DNA of 64,000 bases from Pigmentiphaga kullae (GTDB taxonomy: Bacteria > Pseudomonadota > Gammaproteobacteria > Burkholderiales > Burkholderiaceae_B), in NCBI RefSeq assembly GCF_004216695.1, contig NZ_SGXC01000003.1:372001-436000 (forward strand), in the 5' to 3' direction. Under the pieces are notes generated by a model. The model was not told the origin of the DNA. It was given only the letters and a program-made list of their open reading frames with translations, and ran no database searches. Each line of letters starts with the position of its first letter. Position 1 is the stretch's first letter. The translations under genes were made by a program, and so were the position numbers. Positions 8,772 through 18,395 of this stretch are shown piece by piece.

Positions 8772-9674
8772 TCATTCGTCGAAGGGCCGCTTGCCCAGCG
8801 CGTCGACGACATGGTCGACGAAGGCCGTGATGCGCGAGGCCAGGGCGGTATTCCGGTAGTAGACCGCGTTGATCGCCTGGCGCATGTCCAGCGTCTGCCC
8901 GGGAAACAGGGGCACCAGCCGCGCCTGACGGCGATCGTCGCCCGTCATGAAATCCGACAGGCAGACGATGCCCAGGCCCGCCAGGGCCATCTGCCGCAGC
9001 GTTTCTCCGCTGGACGAGGCGATCGTGGGCCGGATGCGCAGGATGTCTCCGTCGGCGTCGCGCAGCGGCCAGTCGTTCAAGGTCTCGGGCTGGGTGAAGC
9101 CCAGCAGGGTGTGGTGCCCGAGTCGACCCGGATCGGCCGGCGAACCATGGCGCTCCAGGTAGGCGGGACTGGCGAGCACGCGCAGGCGGCTGGTGCCCAC
9201 GGGGCGCGCGTGCAGGGTGGAGTCCTTCAAGGCGCCGATGCGGAAGGCCACGTCGGTGCGTTTCTCGATGAGATCCACGATGCCTTCGTTCGAGTTCAGT
9301 TCCAGTTCCACCTTGGGGTAGCGGGTACGAAAACCGTCCAGCAGCGGCACGAGGACGTGCAGCATGAACGGCGTGGATGCATCGACCCGCAGCCGTCCGG
9401 CCGGATGCAGGCGCCGGGCCGCCATCTGCTCCTCGGCCTCGTCGACAGAGGCCAGGATGGCGCGCGCATGCTGCAGGAAGGTCGAGCCTTCCTCGGTCAG
9501 TTCCAGCCGCCGGGTGGTGCGGCGCAGCAAGGTGGTCTGGAGCTTTTCCTCCAGCCGGCCCAGGCTGCGGCTGGTGGCGGAGATGGTCAGTCCGAGCACC
9601 TCCGAGGCCGCCGTGATCGAGCCCATGTCCACGACAGCCACGAAGGCCTGCAATTCGTCCAGCGTGGTCTTCAT
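8772..9674 (-). CDS. LysR-family transcriptional regulator
   Basis: 300-residue LysR regulator. The helix-turn-helix at residues about 4-62 (F-V-A-V-V-D-M-G-S-I-T-A-A-S) is followed by a type-2 periplasmic-binding-like effector domain. The sequence resembles the AaeR/DmlR-like group. It is divergent from the MFS gene at 9771 with a 96-bp shared promoter region, so it most likely controls that transporter. Effector unknown. Confidence 0.85.
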   Translation of the reverse strand: MKTTLDELQAFVAVVDMGSITAASEVLGLTISATSRSLGRLEEKLQTTLLRRTTRRLELTEEGSTFLQHARAILASVDEAEEQMAARRLHPAGRLRVDASTPFMLHVLVPLLDGFRTRYPKVELELNSNEGIVDLIEKRTDVAFRIGALKDSTLHARPVGTSRLRVLASPAYLERHGSPADPGRLGHHTLLGFTQPETLNDWPLRDADGDILRIRPTIASSSGETLRQMALAGLGIVCLSDFMTGDDRRQARLVPLFPGQTLDMRQAINAVYYRNTALASRITAFVDHVVDALGKRPFDE

Positions 9675-9770
9675 TGTTGAAGTTAAGTCAAATGAGATTG
9701 GCCGATATAGGGCTTAATCCGCAAATATAAACCCCGCACACTGGCTCCATCCACAGAAAACCGTTCCAGG

Positions 9771-10985
9771 ATGGCCGTCATGTCTCCCGCTCTCAACGAC
9801 TCCAAGCCCGGTGTGGCTCCGGTGAAGTCCACCGCCGCCCTGTTCGCGCTGGCCATAGGCGCGTTCGCCATCGGCACGACCGAGTTCACCCCCATGGGCC
9901 TGCTGCCCGTGATCGCCGATGGGGTGCGGGTCGACATACCCACCGCCGGCATGTTGGTGTCGGCCTACGCCGTCGGCGTCATGGTCGGCGCGCCGGTGAT
10001 GACGCTGCTGTTCAGCCGCTTCGGCAAGCGTGCCGCGCTGATGCTGCTGATGCTGATCTTCACCGCCGGCAATCTGCTGTCGGCGTTCGCGCCGGGCTAC
10101 GCGACCCTGCTCCTGTCTCGCCTCGTCACCAGCCTCAACCACGGCGCCTTCTTCGGCATCGGGGCGGTGGTGGCGGCCAGCGTCGTGCCCAGGGAAAAAC
10201 AGGCCAGCGCGATTGCGGCGATGTTCATGGGGCTGACCGTGGCCAATATCGGCGGCGTGCCGGCGGCGACCTGGATCGGACAGCAGGTGGGATGGCGCGT
10301 TGCCTTCGGCGGAACCGCCGCGCTGGGCCTCGTCACCATCGCCGCGCTGTGGCTGGCCCTGCCCAAGGGCGAGCCCGGCACGCGGCCGGATGTGCGCCGC
10401 GAACTGGCCGTGCTCACGCGTCCCGAGGTCCTGCTGGCCATGGGCACCACCGTGCTGGGCGCGGGCGCGATGTTCGCGCTTTACACCTACGTGGCGCCCG
10501 TGCTGGCCGACATCACGCATGCCAGCCCCGGCTTCGTGGCGTTCGCGCTGGTGCTGATCGGCGTCGGTTTCACGCTGGGCAATACCCTGGGCGGCCGCCT
10601 GGCGGATTGGTCGGTCGACGGCGCGACCACGATCATCCTGGCCGCGCTCGCCATCATCATGGCCGTTCTGCCGCTGGTCCTGACGTCTCATGCCGGCGCG
10701 GCCATCGGTCTCGTGGTGTGGGGCGCGGCCGCCTTCGGCATCGTGCCGCCGGTGCAGATGCGCGTCATGCAGGCGGCGGCCCAGGCGCCCGGGCTGGCTT
10801 CGTCCGTCAATGTCGGCGCCTTCAATCTGGGCAACGCGCTGGGCGCGGCCCTGGGTAGCGTGGTCATCGGCCAGGGGCTGGGCTATGCCGCGGTACCGGT
10901 GGCGGGCGCGACGCTGGCCGCCGGCGGCCTCGCGCTGGTCTGGCTGGGCCGTGCCGGCCGGCGCAGGGCGCCGGTGTGCGGGTAA
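9771..10985 (+). CDS. MFS efflux transporter, AraJ/DHA1-like
   Basis: 404-residue major facilitator with 12 predicted hydrophobic segments. The first helix has the IGTTEFTPMGLLPVIA motif of the AraJ/YdhP sugar-efflux-type DHA1 family. The inner loop 2 motif appears as LFSRFGKRAAL. A second ATG three codons in (9780) is an equally possible start. It is divergent from a LysR regulator, the usual set-up for an inducible exporter. The substrate cannot be told. Confidence 0.85.
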   Translation: MAVMSPALNDSKPGVAPVKSTAALFALAIGAFAIGTTEFTPMGLLPVIADGVRVDIPTAGMLVSAYAVGVMVGAPVMTLLFSRFGKRAALMLLMLIFTAGNLLSAFAPGYATLLLSRLVTSLNHGAFFGIGAVVAASVVPREKQASAIAAMFMGLTVANIGGVPAATWIGQQVGWRVAFGGTAALGLVTIAALWLALPKGEPGTRPDVRRELAVLTRPEVLLAMGTTVLGAGAMFALYTYVAPVLADITHASPGFVAFALVLIGVGFTLGNTLGGRLADWSVDGATTIILAALAIIMAVLPLVLTSHAGAAIGLVVWGAAAFGIVPPVQMRVMQAAAQAPGLASSVNVGAFNLGNALGAALGSVVIGQGLGYAAVPVAGATLAAGGLALVWLGRAGRRRAPVCG

Positions 10986-11071
10986 GGCAGGAATTCCCGC
11001 CTGAAACAGGCTAACCTATGGCCCCTGTGTTTCTTATTGCCGTGCCTGCGGGGCAGGCGCCAGAGGATGGA

Positions 11072-11170
11072 ATGAAGAGCTTGCAGAAAGGGTTGACGCT
11101 GATGCAGATGCTGGTGCTGATCGGCGCCGTCGGCGTGGCGATCGCGGTCGCGGTGTCCTACCTGCGTTGA
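11072..11170 (+). CDS. prepilin-like 32-residue membrane microprotein
   Basis: A 32-residue frame, M-K-S-L-Q-K-G then L-T-L-M-Q-M-L-V-L-I-G followed by a hydrophobic stretch ending Y-L-R. It resembles a bare class III signal: a short basic leader ending in Gly, then the type IV pilin hydrophobic helix, but with Gln where pilins have Glu at position +5 and with no pilin head domain. A GAGGA ribosome site lies 6 nt before the ATG. An in-frame ATG at 11018 would give 50 residues but lacks such a site. A strong stem-loop follows. Probably real; function unknown. Confidence 0.6.
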   Translation: MKSLQKGLTLMQMLVLIGAVGVAIAVAVSYLR

Positions 11171-11176
11171 ATCCCG

Positions 11177-11198
11177 GGGCTACCGTTCGCGGTAGCCC
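11177..11198. terminator. bidirectional stem-loop between microprotein and IclR gene
   Basis: Arms 11177-11185 and 11190-11198 form a perfect 9-bp stem with a TTCG loop. It overlaps the last codons of the convergent IclR gene. No long T-run on either side. Confidence 0.5.
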
Positions 11199-12019
11199 AG
11201 TGCCTGCGACAACTCCCGCGCCGCCCGCACGACGGCGGGGATCACGGTCCCGGCCACGACCTCGTCGGTAAAGGTGTAGATCATCGAGGTCGCGTTCAGT
11301 CCCGCCACCACTTCTCCCTGGGCGTTCAGGACCGGCGCGGCGATCGAACGCACGCCGCGGTGGAATTCCTCGTCGTTGTAGACGTAGCCGCGTTCGCGCG
11401 CGGTATCCAGCAGCGCGCGGAAGGCTGCGGGGTCCACCGTGGATTTTTCGGTCAGGGCGGGTATGGGCGCGCCGTCCAGGATGCGGGCGATGTCCGCCCG
11501 GGGCTTGTAGGCCAGCAGGATCCGTCCGATCGAGGACGAGTGCGGCGGCATGCGCGAACCGACGTGGATGTCGATCGAGGTCGGCAGCGGGATGCGGGCC
11601 TGCGCCACGTAGACCAGCTCGTCGCGGTCCAGGATGGCCATGTGCACGGAAGCGCCGACCTCGGTGCGCAGCCGGTTCATGATCGGCTGCGCCAGTTCGA
11701 CCAGCGGCAGGCGGTTCAGATAGGCGAAGCCGAGCTTCATCGCATGCGCGGTCAGGCGGTAGCGCCGGCCGACTTCCTCGCGTTCCAGGAAACCCAGCTT
11801 CTCCAGCGTATGCACGAAGCGGTAAGGCTTGCTGCGGCTCCAGCCCAGGCGCTGCGCGAGTTCGGTCAAGGTCAGCGAGGGCTGTTCGCAATCGAAGGCT
11901 TCGAGCACGGACAGGCCCTGGGCAAGCGCGTCGACCCAGTAGGGATCCTTGCGAGGAGCGGAAGCGTTGTCGGGCGTGTCGTCGCCGTCGTCGGTGGCCG
12001 GCAGCTGGGGTTCGGTCAT
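11180..12019 (-). CDS. IclR-family transcriptional regulator
   Basis: 279 residues from the start at 12019 (M-T-E-P-Q-L-P); an earlier ATG at 12043 is possible. The N-terminal winged helix includes LTELAQRLGWSRSKPYRFVH (about residues 52-71). The C-terminal IclR effector domain contains a conserved SSIGRILLA segment. Relatives of the PcaU/PobR type control aromatic-acid genes. It is the last gene of a minus-strand cluster after a flavin monooxygenase and a Bug protein (50 bp gap), so it probably regulates them. Confidence 0.87.
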   Translation of the reverse strand: MTEPQLPATDDGDDTPDNASAPRKDPYWVDALAQGLSVLEAFDCEQPSLTLTELAQRLGWSRSKPYRFVHTLEKLGFLEREEVGRRYRLTAHAMKLGFAYLNRLPLVELAQPIMNRLRTEVGASVHMAILDRDELVYVAQARIPLPTSIDIHVGSRMPPHSSSIGRILLAYKPRADIARILDGAPIPALTEKSTVDPAAFRALLDTARERGYVYNDEEFHRGVRSIAAPVLNAQGEVVAGLNATSMIYTFTDEVVAGTVIPAVVRAARELSQALGYRER

Positions 12020-12069
12020 AGGGGCGGATAGGACGGGGCGCAAGGCGAAGCGCCTTGCGCCCGGTCATT

Positions 12070-13035
12070 TTATAGTCTGCGCAGCCCTATCCGGTCGATC
12101 AACAGCTTTTCCTTCTGCATGGTGTCCGCGGCGAAGCGGGTGAACTGCTCGCTGCTCAGGTAGGCGGGCTCGAGATCGTACTGCTTGAGCGCGGCGCGGT
12201 AGTTGTCCATCTCCATGGACTGCTTGAAGGCGTCGTGCAGGATGCGGACCACGCCCGGATCGGTGTCGCGCGGGGCCGCCAGCCCGAAGGGGGCGTTCTG
12301 CACGATGTCGTAGCCGAGTTCCTTGAGCGTGGGCGCCGCCGAGAAGCGCGCGCTGCGGGTTTCGCCGCCGGTGGCGAGCAGGCGCAATTGCCCCGACTCG
12401 ACGTACTGCGCCCAACTGGGGCCGTCGGCGAGCGACATGATGTGGCCGCCCAGCAGCGCGGCCAGCGCCTCGGCGCCGCCCTTGTAGGGCACGTGGTTGA
12501 ACTTCACGCCGGCCTGGAAGGCCAGGTCTTCCATGGTCAGGTGGGGCGAGGACAGCGTGCCCGGCGTGCCGTAGGTCATGGTGCCGGGATTGGCCTTGGC
12601 GTAGGCGATGTAGTCCGCCACCGTCCTGATGGGCGAGGAGGCCGGCACCACGAGGCCGAAGGGGTAGGCCGCCAGGCCGATGATGTATTTCAGGTCCTTG
12701 AGCGGATCCCAGGCGGTCTTGACCAGATAGGGCGTGCGGAACACCGATACCGCGATCTGCGCGATGGTGTAGCCGTCGGGCGCGGTGGCCTGCATCATCT
12801 GGGCGGGAATCACCATCCCGGCACCCGGCTTGTTCTCGACCACGACGGGCTGTTTCAGGATGGCGGCCGCGTTCTGCGCCAGGACGCGGAACGCCACGTC
12901 GGTGGCGCCGCCGGGCGCGAAGCCGACCAGCATGCGGATGGGGCGCGAGGGAAAGCCGGGCTGGGCGCGCGTGGCCGGGGCCGCGCCGGCGCCCGCCGCC
13001 GCGATCATGGTGCCGAGGAAATGTCGTCTTTGCAT
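12070..13035 (-). CDS. Bug/TctC-family periplasmic solute-binding protein
   Basis: 321 residues from the start at 13035 (M-Q-R-R-H-F-L-G), a twin-arginine-like signal followed by a hydrophobic stretch to about residue 26. The mature part has the Bug hallmarks: P-S-R-P-I-R near the start, a GFAPGGATD loop, VVENKPGAG, and a PDGYT motif. Such proteins capture carboxylates or aromatic acids in the periplasm. It lies 28 bp downstream of a flavin monooxygenase, whose substrate it may bind. No TctA/TctB partner is nearby. Confidence 0.9.
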   Translation of the reverse strand: MQRRHFLGTMIAAAGAGAAPATRAQPGFPSRPIRMLVGFAPGGATDVAFRVLAQNAAAILKQPVVVENKPGAGMVIPAQMMQATAPDGYTIAQIAVSVFRTPYLVKTAWDPLKDLKYIIGLAAYPFGLVVPASSPIRTVADYIAYAKANPGTMTYGTPGTLSSPHLTMEDLAFQAGVKFNHVPYKGGAEALAALLGGHIMSLADGPSWAQYVESGQLRLLATGGETRSARFSAAPTLKELGYDIVQNAPFGLAAPRDTDPGVVRILHDAFKQSMEMDNYRAALKQYDLEPAYLSSEQFTRFAADTMQKEKLLIDRIGLRRL

Positions 13036-13063
13036 GGAAGGACTCCGCTGGAAAGGGAAGGGT

Positions 13064-14203
13064 TCAGTGCGCCCGCGCGGGCAGGGGTTCGGTCCAGGCG
13101 TCGTAGCCATAGACCCAGTCGGCGTTCGTGTCCGAGCGCAGCCAGTCGTTCTGCAGCGAACCGCGCTGGATGCGGCTGGCGCGTTCCAGCCGGGCCTGTT
13201 CGTAGCGCAGCAGGGCGGCGGGCACGTCGTCCCCGGCCTCGCCCAGGCAGCGGCTCAGCACCGCGGCGTCCTCCAGGCCCATGGCGGCGCCCTGGGCCAT
13301 GAAGGGCAGCATGGCGTGGCAGGCGTCGCCCAGCAGGGTGACGCGGCCATGGGTCCAGCGCGCCATGGGGTCGCGCGCATAGAGCGCGGTCTTGAGGACG
13401 ACGTCGCAGCCTTCCAGGATGGCGAGCGCTTCCTCGTGAAAGCCCGCGTACGCGCGCAGCAGTTCGTCCTTGTGTCCCTGGATGGACCAGGACTCGTGGG
13501 TCCATTCGGTCTCGGGCACCGTGGCGAACACGAACAGCTCGCGCTGGCCGCGGTCGATCAGGAAGGTGAAGATCTGGCTGGAGGCATCCGGCCCCCACCA
13601 CTTGGTGGTGGGGGTCAGGTCGTAGCGGGCGAGCGGGGCGGTGGGCACGATGGAGCGGAACGCGACCTTGCCCGTGAAGCGGGGGGCTTCGGGGCCGGCG
13701 ATGGCCTCGCGCACCACCGAATGGATGCCGTCGCAGCCGACCACGGCACGCGCCGCCACCCGCGATCCATCGGCCAGGTCCAGCCAGGCGTGGCGCTCGT
13801 CCTGGCCGACGCAGGCCACCTTGGCGCCCAGGCGGACCGAGCCGGCGGGCAGAGCTGTTTCCAGCGCCGACAGCAGGTCGGCCCGGTGGATGGTGAGCTG
13901 CGGCGCGCCGTAGCGCCGTTCGCCCTGGGCGTGCAATTCCAGCCGCGAGGTTTCCTGGCCGCTGTCCCACAGCCGGCTGACCCGGCAGGTGGGTTCGTAG
14001 GCGGTGGCGCGCAGCACCGCGCCCACGCCCAGCCCGTCCAGCACCTTCACCGCGTTGGGCGTCAGGTTGATGCCCGCGCCCACGCGGCCGAACCGGGGCG
14101 CCTGTTCGTAGACGCCCACCTTGTATCCCGCGCGATGCAGGGCGATGGCGGCGGCCATGCCGCCTATGCCCGCCCCGATGATCGCGATGTCGACTTCCGT
14201 CAT
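13064..14203 (-). CDS. FAD-dependent aromatic monooxygenase, NicC/salicylate hydroxylase-like
   Basis: 379-residue group A flavoprotein hydroxylase. The N-terminal dinucleotide fold IIGAGIGGMAAAIALHRAGY binds FAD; the mid DG-type motif reads VVGCDGIHSVVRE; and LLGDACHAMLPFMAQGAAMG binds the flavin ribityl chain. The C-terminal WVYGYD segment resembles 6-hydroxynicotinate 3-monooxygenase (NicC). The start at 14203 places the FAD motif at residue 5 as expected. It heads a Bug and IclR cluster. Hydroxylation of an N-heteroaromatic or benzoate-type acid is likely; the exact substrate is an inference. Confidence 0.85.
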   Translation of the reverse strand: MTEVDIAIIGAGIGGMAAAIALHRAGYKVGVYEQAPRFGRVGAGINLTPNAVKVLDGLGVGAVLRATAYEPTCRVSRLWDSGQETSRLELHAQGERRYGAPQLTIHRADLLSALETALPAGSVRLGAKVACVGQDERHAWLDLADGSRVAARAVVGCDGIHSVVREAIAGPEAPRFTGKVAFRSIVPTAPLARYDLTPTTKWWGPDASSQIFTFLIDRGQRELFVFATVPETEWTHESWSIQGHKDELLRAYAGFHEEALAILEGCDVVLKTALYARDPMARWTHGRVTLLGDACHAMLPFMAQGAAMGLEDAAVLSRCLGEAGDDVPAALLRYEQARLERASRIQRGSLQNDWLRSDTNADWVYGYDAWTEPLPARAH

Positions 14204-14221
14204 GCTTCCATCCTGATTGTT

Positions 14222-14250
14222 TCGTATAAGAAAACTGTTTTCGAATATAA
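14222..14250. promoter_or_regulatory. candidate operator upstream of the NicC-like gene
   Basis: AT-rich island 19-47 bp before the start. It contains a perfect GAAAAC-T-GTTTTC dyad (14230-14242) and a TTTC-N6-GAAA element, flanked by near-repeats. IclR-family operators are often short dyads of this kind. The CTGTTTTCGAATAT part recurs upstream of the Bug gene at 34060. Confidence 0.45.
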
Positions 14251-14422
14251 AACTTGAGGGCAAAGGGAAGCAATAGGGGATGCCACGAGGTCGAGGACGA
14301 ACGCGTGCGCCGGGCAGGCGGCGGCACGTCGGGAACGAGGGGAAGGAGGCGGCCGGCCAGGGGACCCTGGCCGGCATGGGAAGGAGGCGGACCGGGGTGG
14401 GGGTCCGCCCGGCCGCCGGGGG

Positions 14423-17266
14423 TCAGCCGGTGTTGCGCAGGCCGGCGGCGATGCCGTTGATGGTCAGGTGGATGCCGTTCTGGGTCCGGCCGGCCGGATC
14501 CGCCTTGGCGCGGCCCGCCTTGCCGCGGGTGGCGCGGTAGCGGCGGATCAGTTCGATCTGCACGTGGTTGAGCGGATCGATGTAGGCGATGCGGTCGCGG
14601 ATCGAGCGCGCCAGCGAAGGGTTGTCGGCCAGCAGCTGGCGTTGGCCGGTGATCAGCTTCAGCGCGCTCATGGTGCGCTTCCATTCGTCGCTGATCGCGC
14701 CGAAGATGCGCTTGCGCAGCGCGGTGTCCGGCACCAGCTGGGCGTAGCGCGAGGCGATGACCAGGTCGGTCTTGGCCAGCACCATTTCCATGTTGGACAG
14801 CAGCGTGCGGAAGAACGGCCAGTCGCGCGCCATGGCCTGCAGGTGTTCGACGCGCTCGCGCCGGGTGCCTTCGCCGTGGCGCAGGTAGTCGTCGATGGCC
14901 GCGCCCATGCCGTACCAGCCCGGCAGCAGCAGCCGGCACTGGCCCCACGAGAAGCCCCAGGGAATGGCGCGCAGGTCCTCGATGCGTCCGGTGGACTTGC
15001 GCGAGGCCGGGCGCGAACCGATGTTCAGGCCGGCGATCTCGGAGATCGGCGTCGAGGCGAAGAAGTAGTCGGCGAACCCCGGCGTCTCGTAGACCAGGGC
15101 CCGGTAGCTGCGCATGGCGGTGGCCGACAGACGGTCCATGGTCTGTCCGTAGCTGGCGAACAGCGCGTCCTCGGCCGAGGCGCTTTCGGTGTGGTCGGCC
15201 AGGCTGGCCTCCAGCGTGGCCGCGGTCAGCAGTTCGAGATGCCAGCGGCCGATGTCGGCGTCCTTGTATTTGCTCTGGATGACTTCGCCCTGTTCGGTCA
15301 GCCGGATCTGGCCGGCCACGGTGCCCGGCGGCTGGGCCAGGATGGCGTCGAAGCTCGAGCCGCCGCCCCGGCCCACGGTGCCGCCGCGGCCGTGGAACAG
15401 GCGCAGCCTGACCTTGCGGGCGCGAAAGACCTCGACCAGCGCGCGCTCGGCCTGGTACAGCGACCAGTTCGACGTCAGGAAACCGCCGTCCTTGTTGCTG
15501 TCGGAATAGCCCAGCATGACTTCCTGCACGCCGCGCTGGGCATGGCGCACGCGCGCCTTGACCTCGGGCAGGTCGAGGAACTGCGCCATGATGGCGGGGC
15601 CGTTGGCCAGGTCGGGAATGGTCTCGAACAGCGGCACCACCATCAGCCCTTCGCCGTCGGCGGGAACGTGGCCGCCGGTGGAGCCGCCGCCCGGCGCGAT
15701 CAGGCCGGTTTCCTGTTGCAGCACCAGCACTTCCAGCAGGTCGCTGACCGTTTCCGTGTGCGACACGATGGCGTGGTGCACGGCTTGCGCGCCCAGGCGC
15801 TGGCGGGCGCTGGCGGCGGCCCGGAAGATTTCCAGCTCGCGCGTCGTCTCCTCGCTGTAGCGCAGCCAGGGCGAGACCAGCGGGCGGACTTCCTTCAGCT
15901 CGCGCCGCAACAGTTCGATGCGGGCGGCCTCGTCCAGGCTGGCGTAGTCGGCTTCGACGCCGGCGCGCGCGAACAGCTCGGCCACCGTGCGTTCATGCAC
16001 GTCGGAGCTCTGGCGCAGGTCGATCGTGGCCAGGTGAAAGCCGAACACGTCCACCGCCTGGCGCAGCGCCGACAGGCGCAGCCGGGCGATGGGCGAGGCG
16101 TGGTGGCCGTTGAGCGAATCGGCGATCACCGCCAGGTCGGCGGCGAATTCGGCAGGCTCGGCATAGGGCTGGGCGGGCGGGGCTTCGCGGCGGGCCAGGT
16201 CGCGGCCGGTCAGCGCGCGCGCCGATGCCGCCAGGCGGGCGTAGATGCCGACCAGGGCGCGCCGGTAGGGCTCGTCGCGGCGATGCTCGGAAAGATCGCC
16301 GCCTTGTTCGGCCAGCGCGGTCAGCGCGTGCGAGGCCGGCGTCAGCAGCGCGCTCAGGGACAGCTCGGCGCCCAGCGCGTGGGTTTCGTCCAGGTAGTAC
16401 TCGAAGGCCGTGGTGCTCTGGCGCAGCAGCGCCAGGTTCAGCGTCTCGGCATCGACGTTGGGGTTGCCGTCGCGGTCGCCGCCTATCCAGCTGCCCATGC
16501 GCAGGAAGGACTTGAGCGGCGTGGGGTGGGGGCCGAACGGATCGGCCGGCTCGCGGCCCAGCAGGCGCGAAAGATGGCCGTACAGCTGCGGGATGACGGA
16601 CAGGAAGGTGCTGCGGTAGTAGGACAGCGCATTCTCGATCTCGTCGGCCACGGTCAGCCGGGAGTTGCGCAACATGCGCGTCTGCCACAGCGTGGTGATG
16701 CGGCCCAGCAGCGCCAGGGTCTGTTCGAAGGATTCGTCCGTGGTGCGCGGGTCGTCGCGTTCCTGCAGCAGGTGGGCGATTTCCTTGTGCACGTCCAGCG
16801 TGCTCTTGCGCTGTACCTCGGTGGGGTGGGCCGTCAGGACCGGAGAGATCAGCGTTTCGTCCAGCAACTGGCGCATGCGCGCGTTGCCGATGCCGGCCGC
16901 CCGCAGCCGGGCCACGGCGTCCTGCAGGCTGCCGCGCGCGGGGGCGTCCTGCTGCAGCAGGGTGGCGCGGCGGCGCCGGTTCTGGTCGCGGTCCTCGGCG
17001 ATGTTGGCCAGGTGCAGGTAGTAGGTGAAGGCCCGGACCACGGAGTTGGTCTCGTCGGCCGCCAGCAGCTTCAGGCGTTTTTCCAGCGCGCGGCCGTCGG
17101 TGGCGTTGCCGTCGCGGCGAAAGCGCACCGCCGTGCGGCGCACGGTCTCGATGGTGTCGAAGACGCCCGCGCCTTCGCTGGCGCGGATCACGTCGCCCAG
17201 GAGGCGGCCCAGCAGTCGGATGTCGTTGCGAAGAGGTAGGTCGGGGTCTTGAAGCGATGGGGTCAT
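14423..17266 (-). CDS. ppc: phosphoenolpyruvate carboxylase
   Basis: 947 residues, full length. The enzyme carboxylates PEP with bicarbonate to oxaloacetate, refilling the TCA cycle. Signatures seen: [11 protein letters not shown] near residue 155 with the catalytic His; [13 protein letters not shown] and [12 protein letters not shown] in the middle; [13 protein letters not shown] with the second active-site region; and a C-terminus ending N-T-G as is usual. The start at 17266 (M-T-P-S-L-Q) is preferred; the open frame runs far upstream but lacks homologous sequence. Divergent from hemC. Confidence 0.96.
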   Translation of the reverse strand: MTPSLQDPDLPLRNDIRLLGRLLGDVIRASEGAGVFDTIETVRRTAVRFRRDGNATDGRALEKRLKLLAADETNSVVRAFTYYLHLANIAEDRDQNRRRRATLLQQDAPARGSLQDAVARLRAAGIGNARMRQLLDETLISPVLTAHPTEVQRKSTLDVHKEIAHLLQERDDPRTTDESFEQTLALLGRITTLWQTRMLRNSRLTVADEIENALSYYRSTFLSVIPQLYGHLSRLLGREPADPFGPHPTPLKSFLRMGSWIGGDRDGNPNVDAETLNLALLRQSTTAFEYYLDETHALGAELSLSALLTPASHALTALAEQGGDLSEHRRDEPYRRALVGIYARLAASARALTGRDLARREAPPAQPYAEPAEFAADLAVIADSLNGHHASPIARLRLSALRQAVDVFGFHLATIDLRQSSDVHERTVAELFARAGVEADYASLDEAARIELLRRELKEVRPLVSPWLRYSEETTRELEIFRAAASARQRLGAQAVHHAIVSHTETVSDLLEVLVLQQETGLIAPGGGSTGGHVPADGEGLMVVPLFETIPDLANGPAIMAQFLDLPEVKARVRHAQRGVQEVMLGYSDSNKDGGFLTSNWSLYQAERALVEVFRARKVRLRLFHGRGGTVGRGGGSSFDAILAQPPGTVAGQIRLTEQGEVIQSKYKDADIGRWHLELLTAATLEASLADHTESASAEDALFASYGQTMDRLSATAMRSYRALVYETPGFADYFFASTPISEIAGLNIGSRPASRKSTGRIEDLRAIPWGFSWGQCRLLLPGWYGMGAAIDDYLRHGEGTRRERVEHLQAMARDWPFFRTLLSNMEMVLAKTDLVIASRYAQLVPDTALRKRIFGAISDEWKRTMSALKLITGQRQLLADNPSLARSIRDRIAYIDPLNHVQIELIRRYRATRGKAGRAKADPAGRTQNGIHLTINGIAAGLRNTG

Positions 17267-17398
17267 GGAGCGTCGCGCGAGTTGTCGTTGGAGTCGGCTG
17301 CTGCAAATGCCTTGGAGACGGCCCGGGGCAAGAAACACGGTAACAGTACGGGCACCTCGAAAGCATGCCATGAAAAAAGAGCCCATATCGAATACTTC

Positions 17399-17404
17399 TA
17401 TAAT
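17399..17404 (+). promoter_or_regulatory. consensus -10 element of hemC
   Basis: A perfect TATAAT at 17399-17404 without a clear -35 hexamer. Transcription from it would start near 17411. That would exclude the ATG at 17370 as hemC start and favour the TTG at 17466. Confidence 0.45.
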
Positions 17405-17465
17405 CCCGAAGGGGGGCGCCGCGAGAGCGGAAGCCTGTCCGCACCGCAATCGAGATCCCCGCATT

Positions 17466-18389
17466 TTGAAAAACGATCGTTTGATCATCGCCACGCGCGA
17501 AAGCCAGCTGGCGCTCTGGCAGGCCGAACATGTCCAGGCGCGGCTGCGCGCGCTGTACCCGCAGTGCTCGGTCGAACTGCTGGGCATGACCACCCGCGGC
17601 GACCGCATCCTGGACCGCACGCTGTCCAAGGTCGGCGGCAAGGGCCTGTTCGTCAAGGAACTGGAAACCGCCCTGCAGGACGGCCGGGCCGACCTGGCCG
17701 TGCATTCGCTCAAGGACGTGCCGGTGGACCTGGCGCCGGAGTTCGCGCTGTCCACCATCATGGAACGCGAGGATCCGCGCGACGCCCTGGTGTCGGCGCG
17801 CTACGCGGAGCTGGCCGACATGCCCGCCGGCGCGGTCATCGGCACCTCCAGCCTGCGCCGCGAGTCGCAGATCCGGGCCCGCCATCCGCACCTGCAGGTA
17901 CGGCCGCTGCGCGGCAATCTGCAGACCCGGCTGGCCAAGCTCGATCGCGGCGAATACGACGCCATCGTGCTCGCGGCCGCGGGCTTGCGCAGGCTGGGCC
18001 TGGGCGACCGCATCAGGACTCTATTGGCGCCCGAAGACAGCCTGCCGGCCGCCGGGCAGGGCGCCCTGGGTATCGAGATCCGCGCCGATCGCGAAGACCT
18101 GCGCGCCGTGCTCGCGCCGCTGGCCCATGCCGCCACCACCGCCGAGGCCCTGGCCGAGCGCGCCGTGTCGCGGCGCCTGGGCGGCTCCTGTCAGGTGCCG
18201 CTGGCCGCCTACGCGCAGGCGCAGGGCGAGTCGCTGCGCCTGAGAGCGCTGGTCGCGACACCCGACGGCGCGCGCATCGTCCGCGCCGAGCGGACCGGCG
18301 CCGCGCGGGACGCCGAGGCACTGGGCCTGGCCGTGGCCGAAGAACTCCTGGCGGCCGGCGCGGCCGACATCCTCGCTGCGCTGGGCTGA
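17466..18389 (+). CDS. hemC: hydroxymethylbilane synthase (porphobilinogen deaminase)
   Basis: Joins four porphobilinogens into hydroxymethylbilane in haem synthesis. Motifs: [18 protein letters not shown] at the N-terminus, [22 protein letters not shown], and the Cys in [14 protein letters not shown] that carries the dipyrromethane cofactor. The start is uncertain: TTG at 17466 gives 307 residues, close to the family norm, and lies downstream of a TATAAT; ATG at 17370 gives 339 residues with an unusual extension. First gene of hemC-hemD-hemX-hemY. Confidence 0.93.
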   Translation: MKNDRLIIATRESQLALWQAEHVQARLRALYPQCSVELLGMTTRGDRILDRTLSKVGGKGLFVKELETALQDGRADLAVHSLKDVPVDLAPEFALSTIMEREDPRDALVSARYAELADMPAGAVIGTSSLRRESQIRARHPHLQVRPLRGNLQTRLAKLDRGEYDAIVLAAAGLRRLGLGDRIRTLLAPEDSLPAAGQGALGIEIRADREDLRAVLAPLAHAATTAEALAERAVSRRLGGSCQVPLAAYAQAQGESLRLRALVATPDGARIVRAERTGAARDAEALGLAVAEELLAAGAADILAALG

Positions 18390-18395
18390 GCCGCG

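Noticed and set aside
14468-17239. 923-residue open frame antisense to ppc
   Set aside because: Shadow frame created by high GC content; ppc on the other strand has all family motifs.
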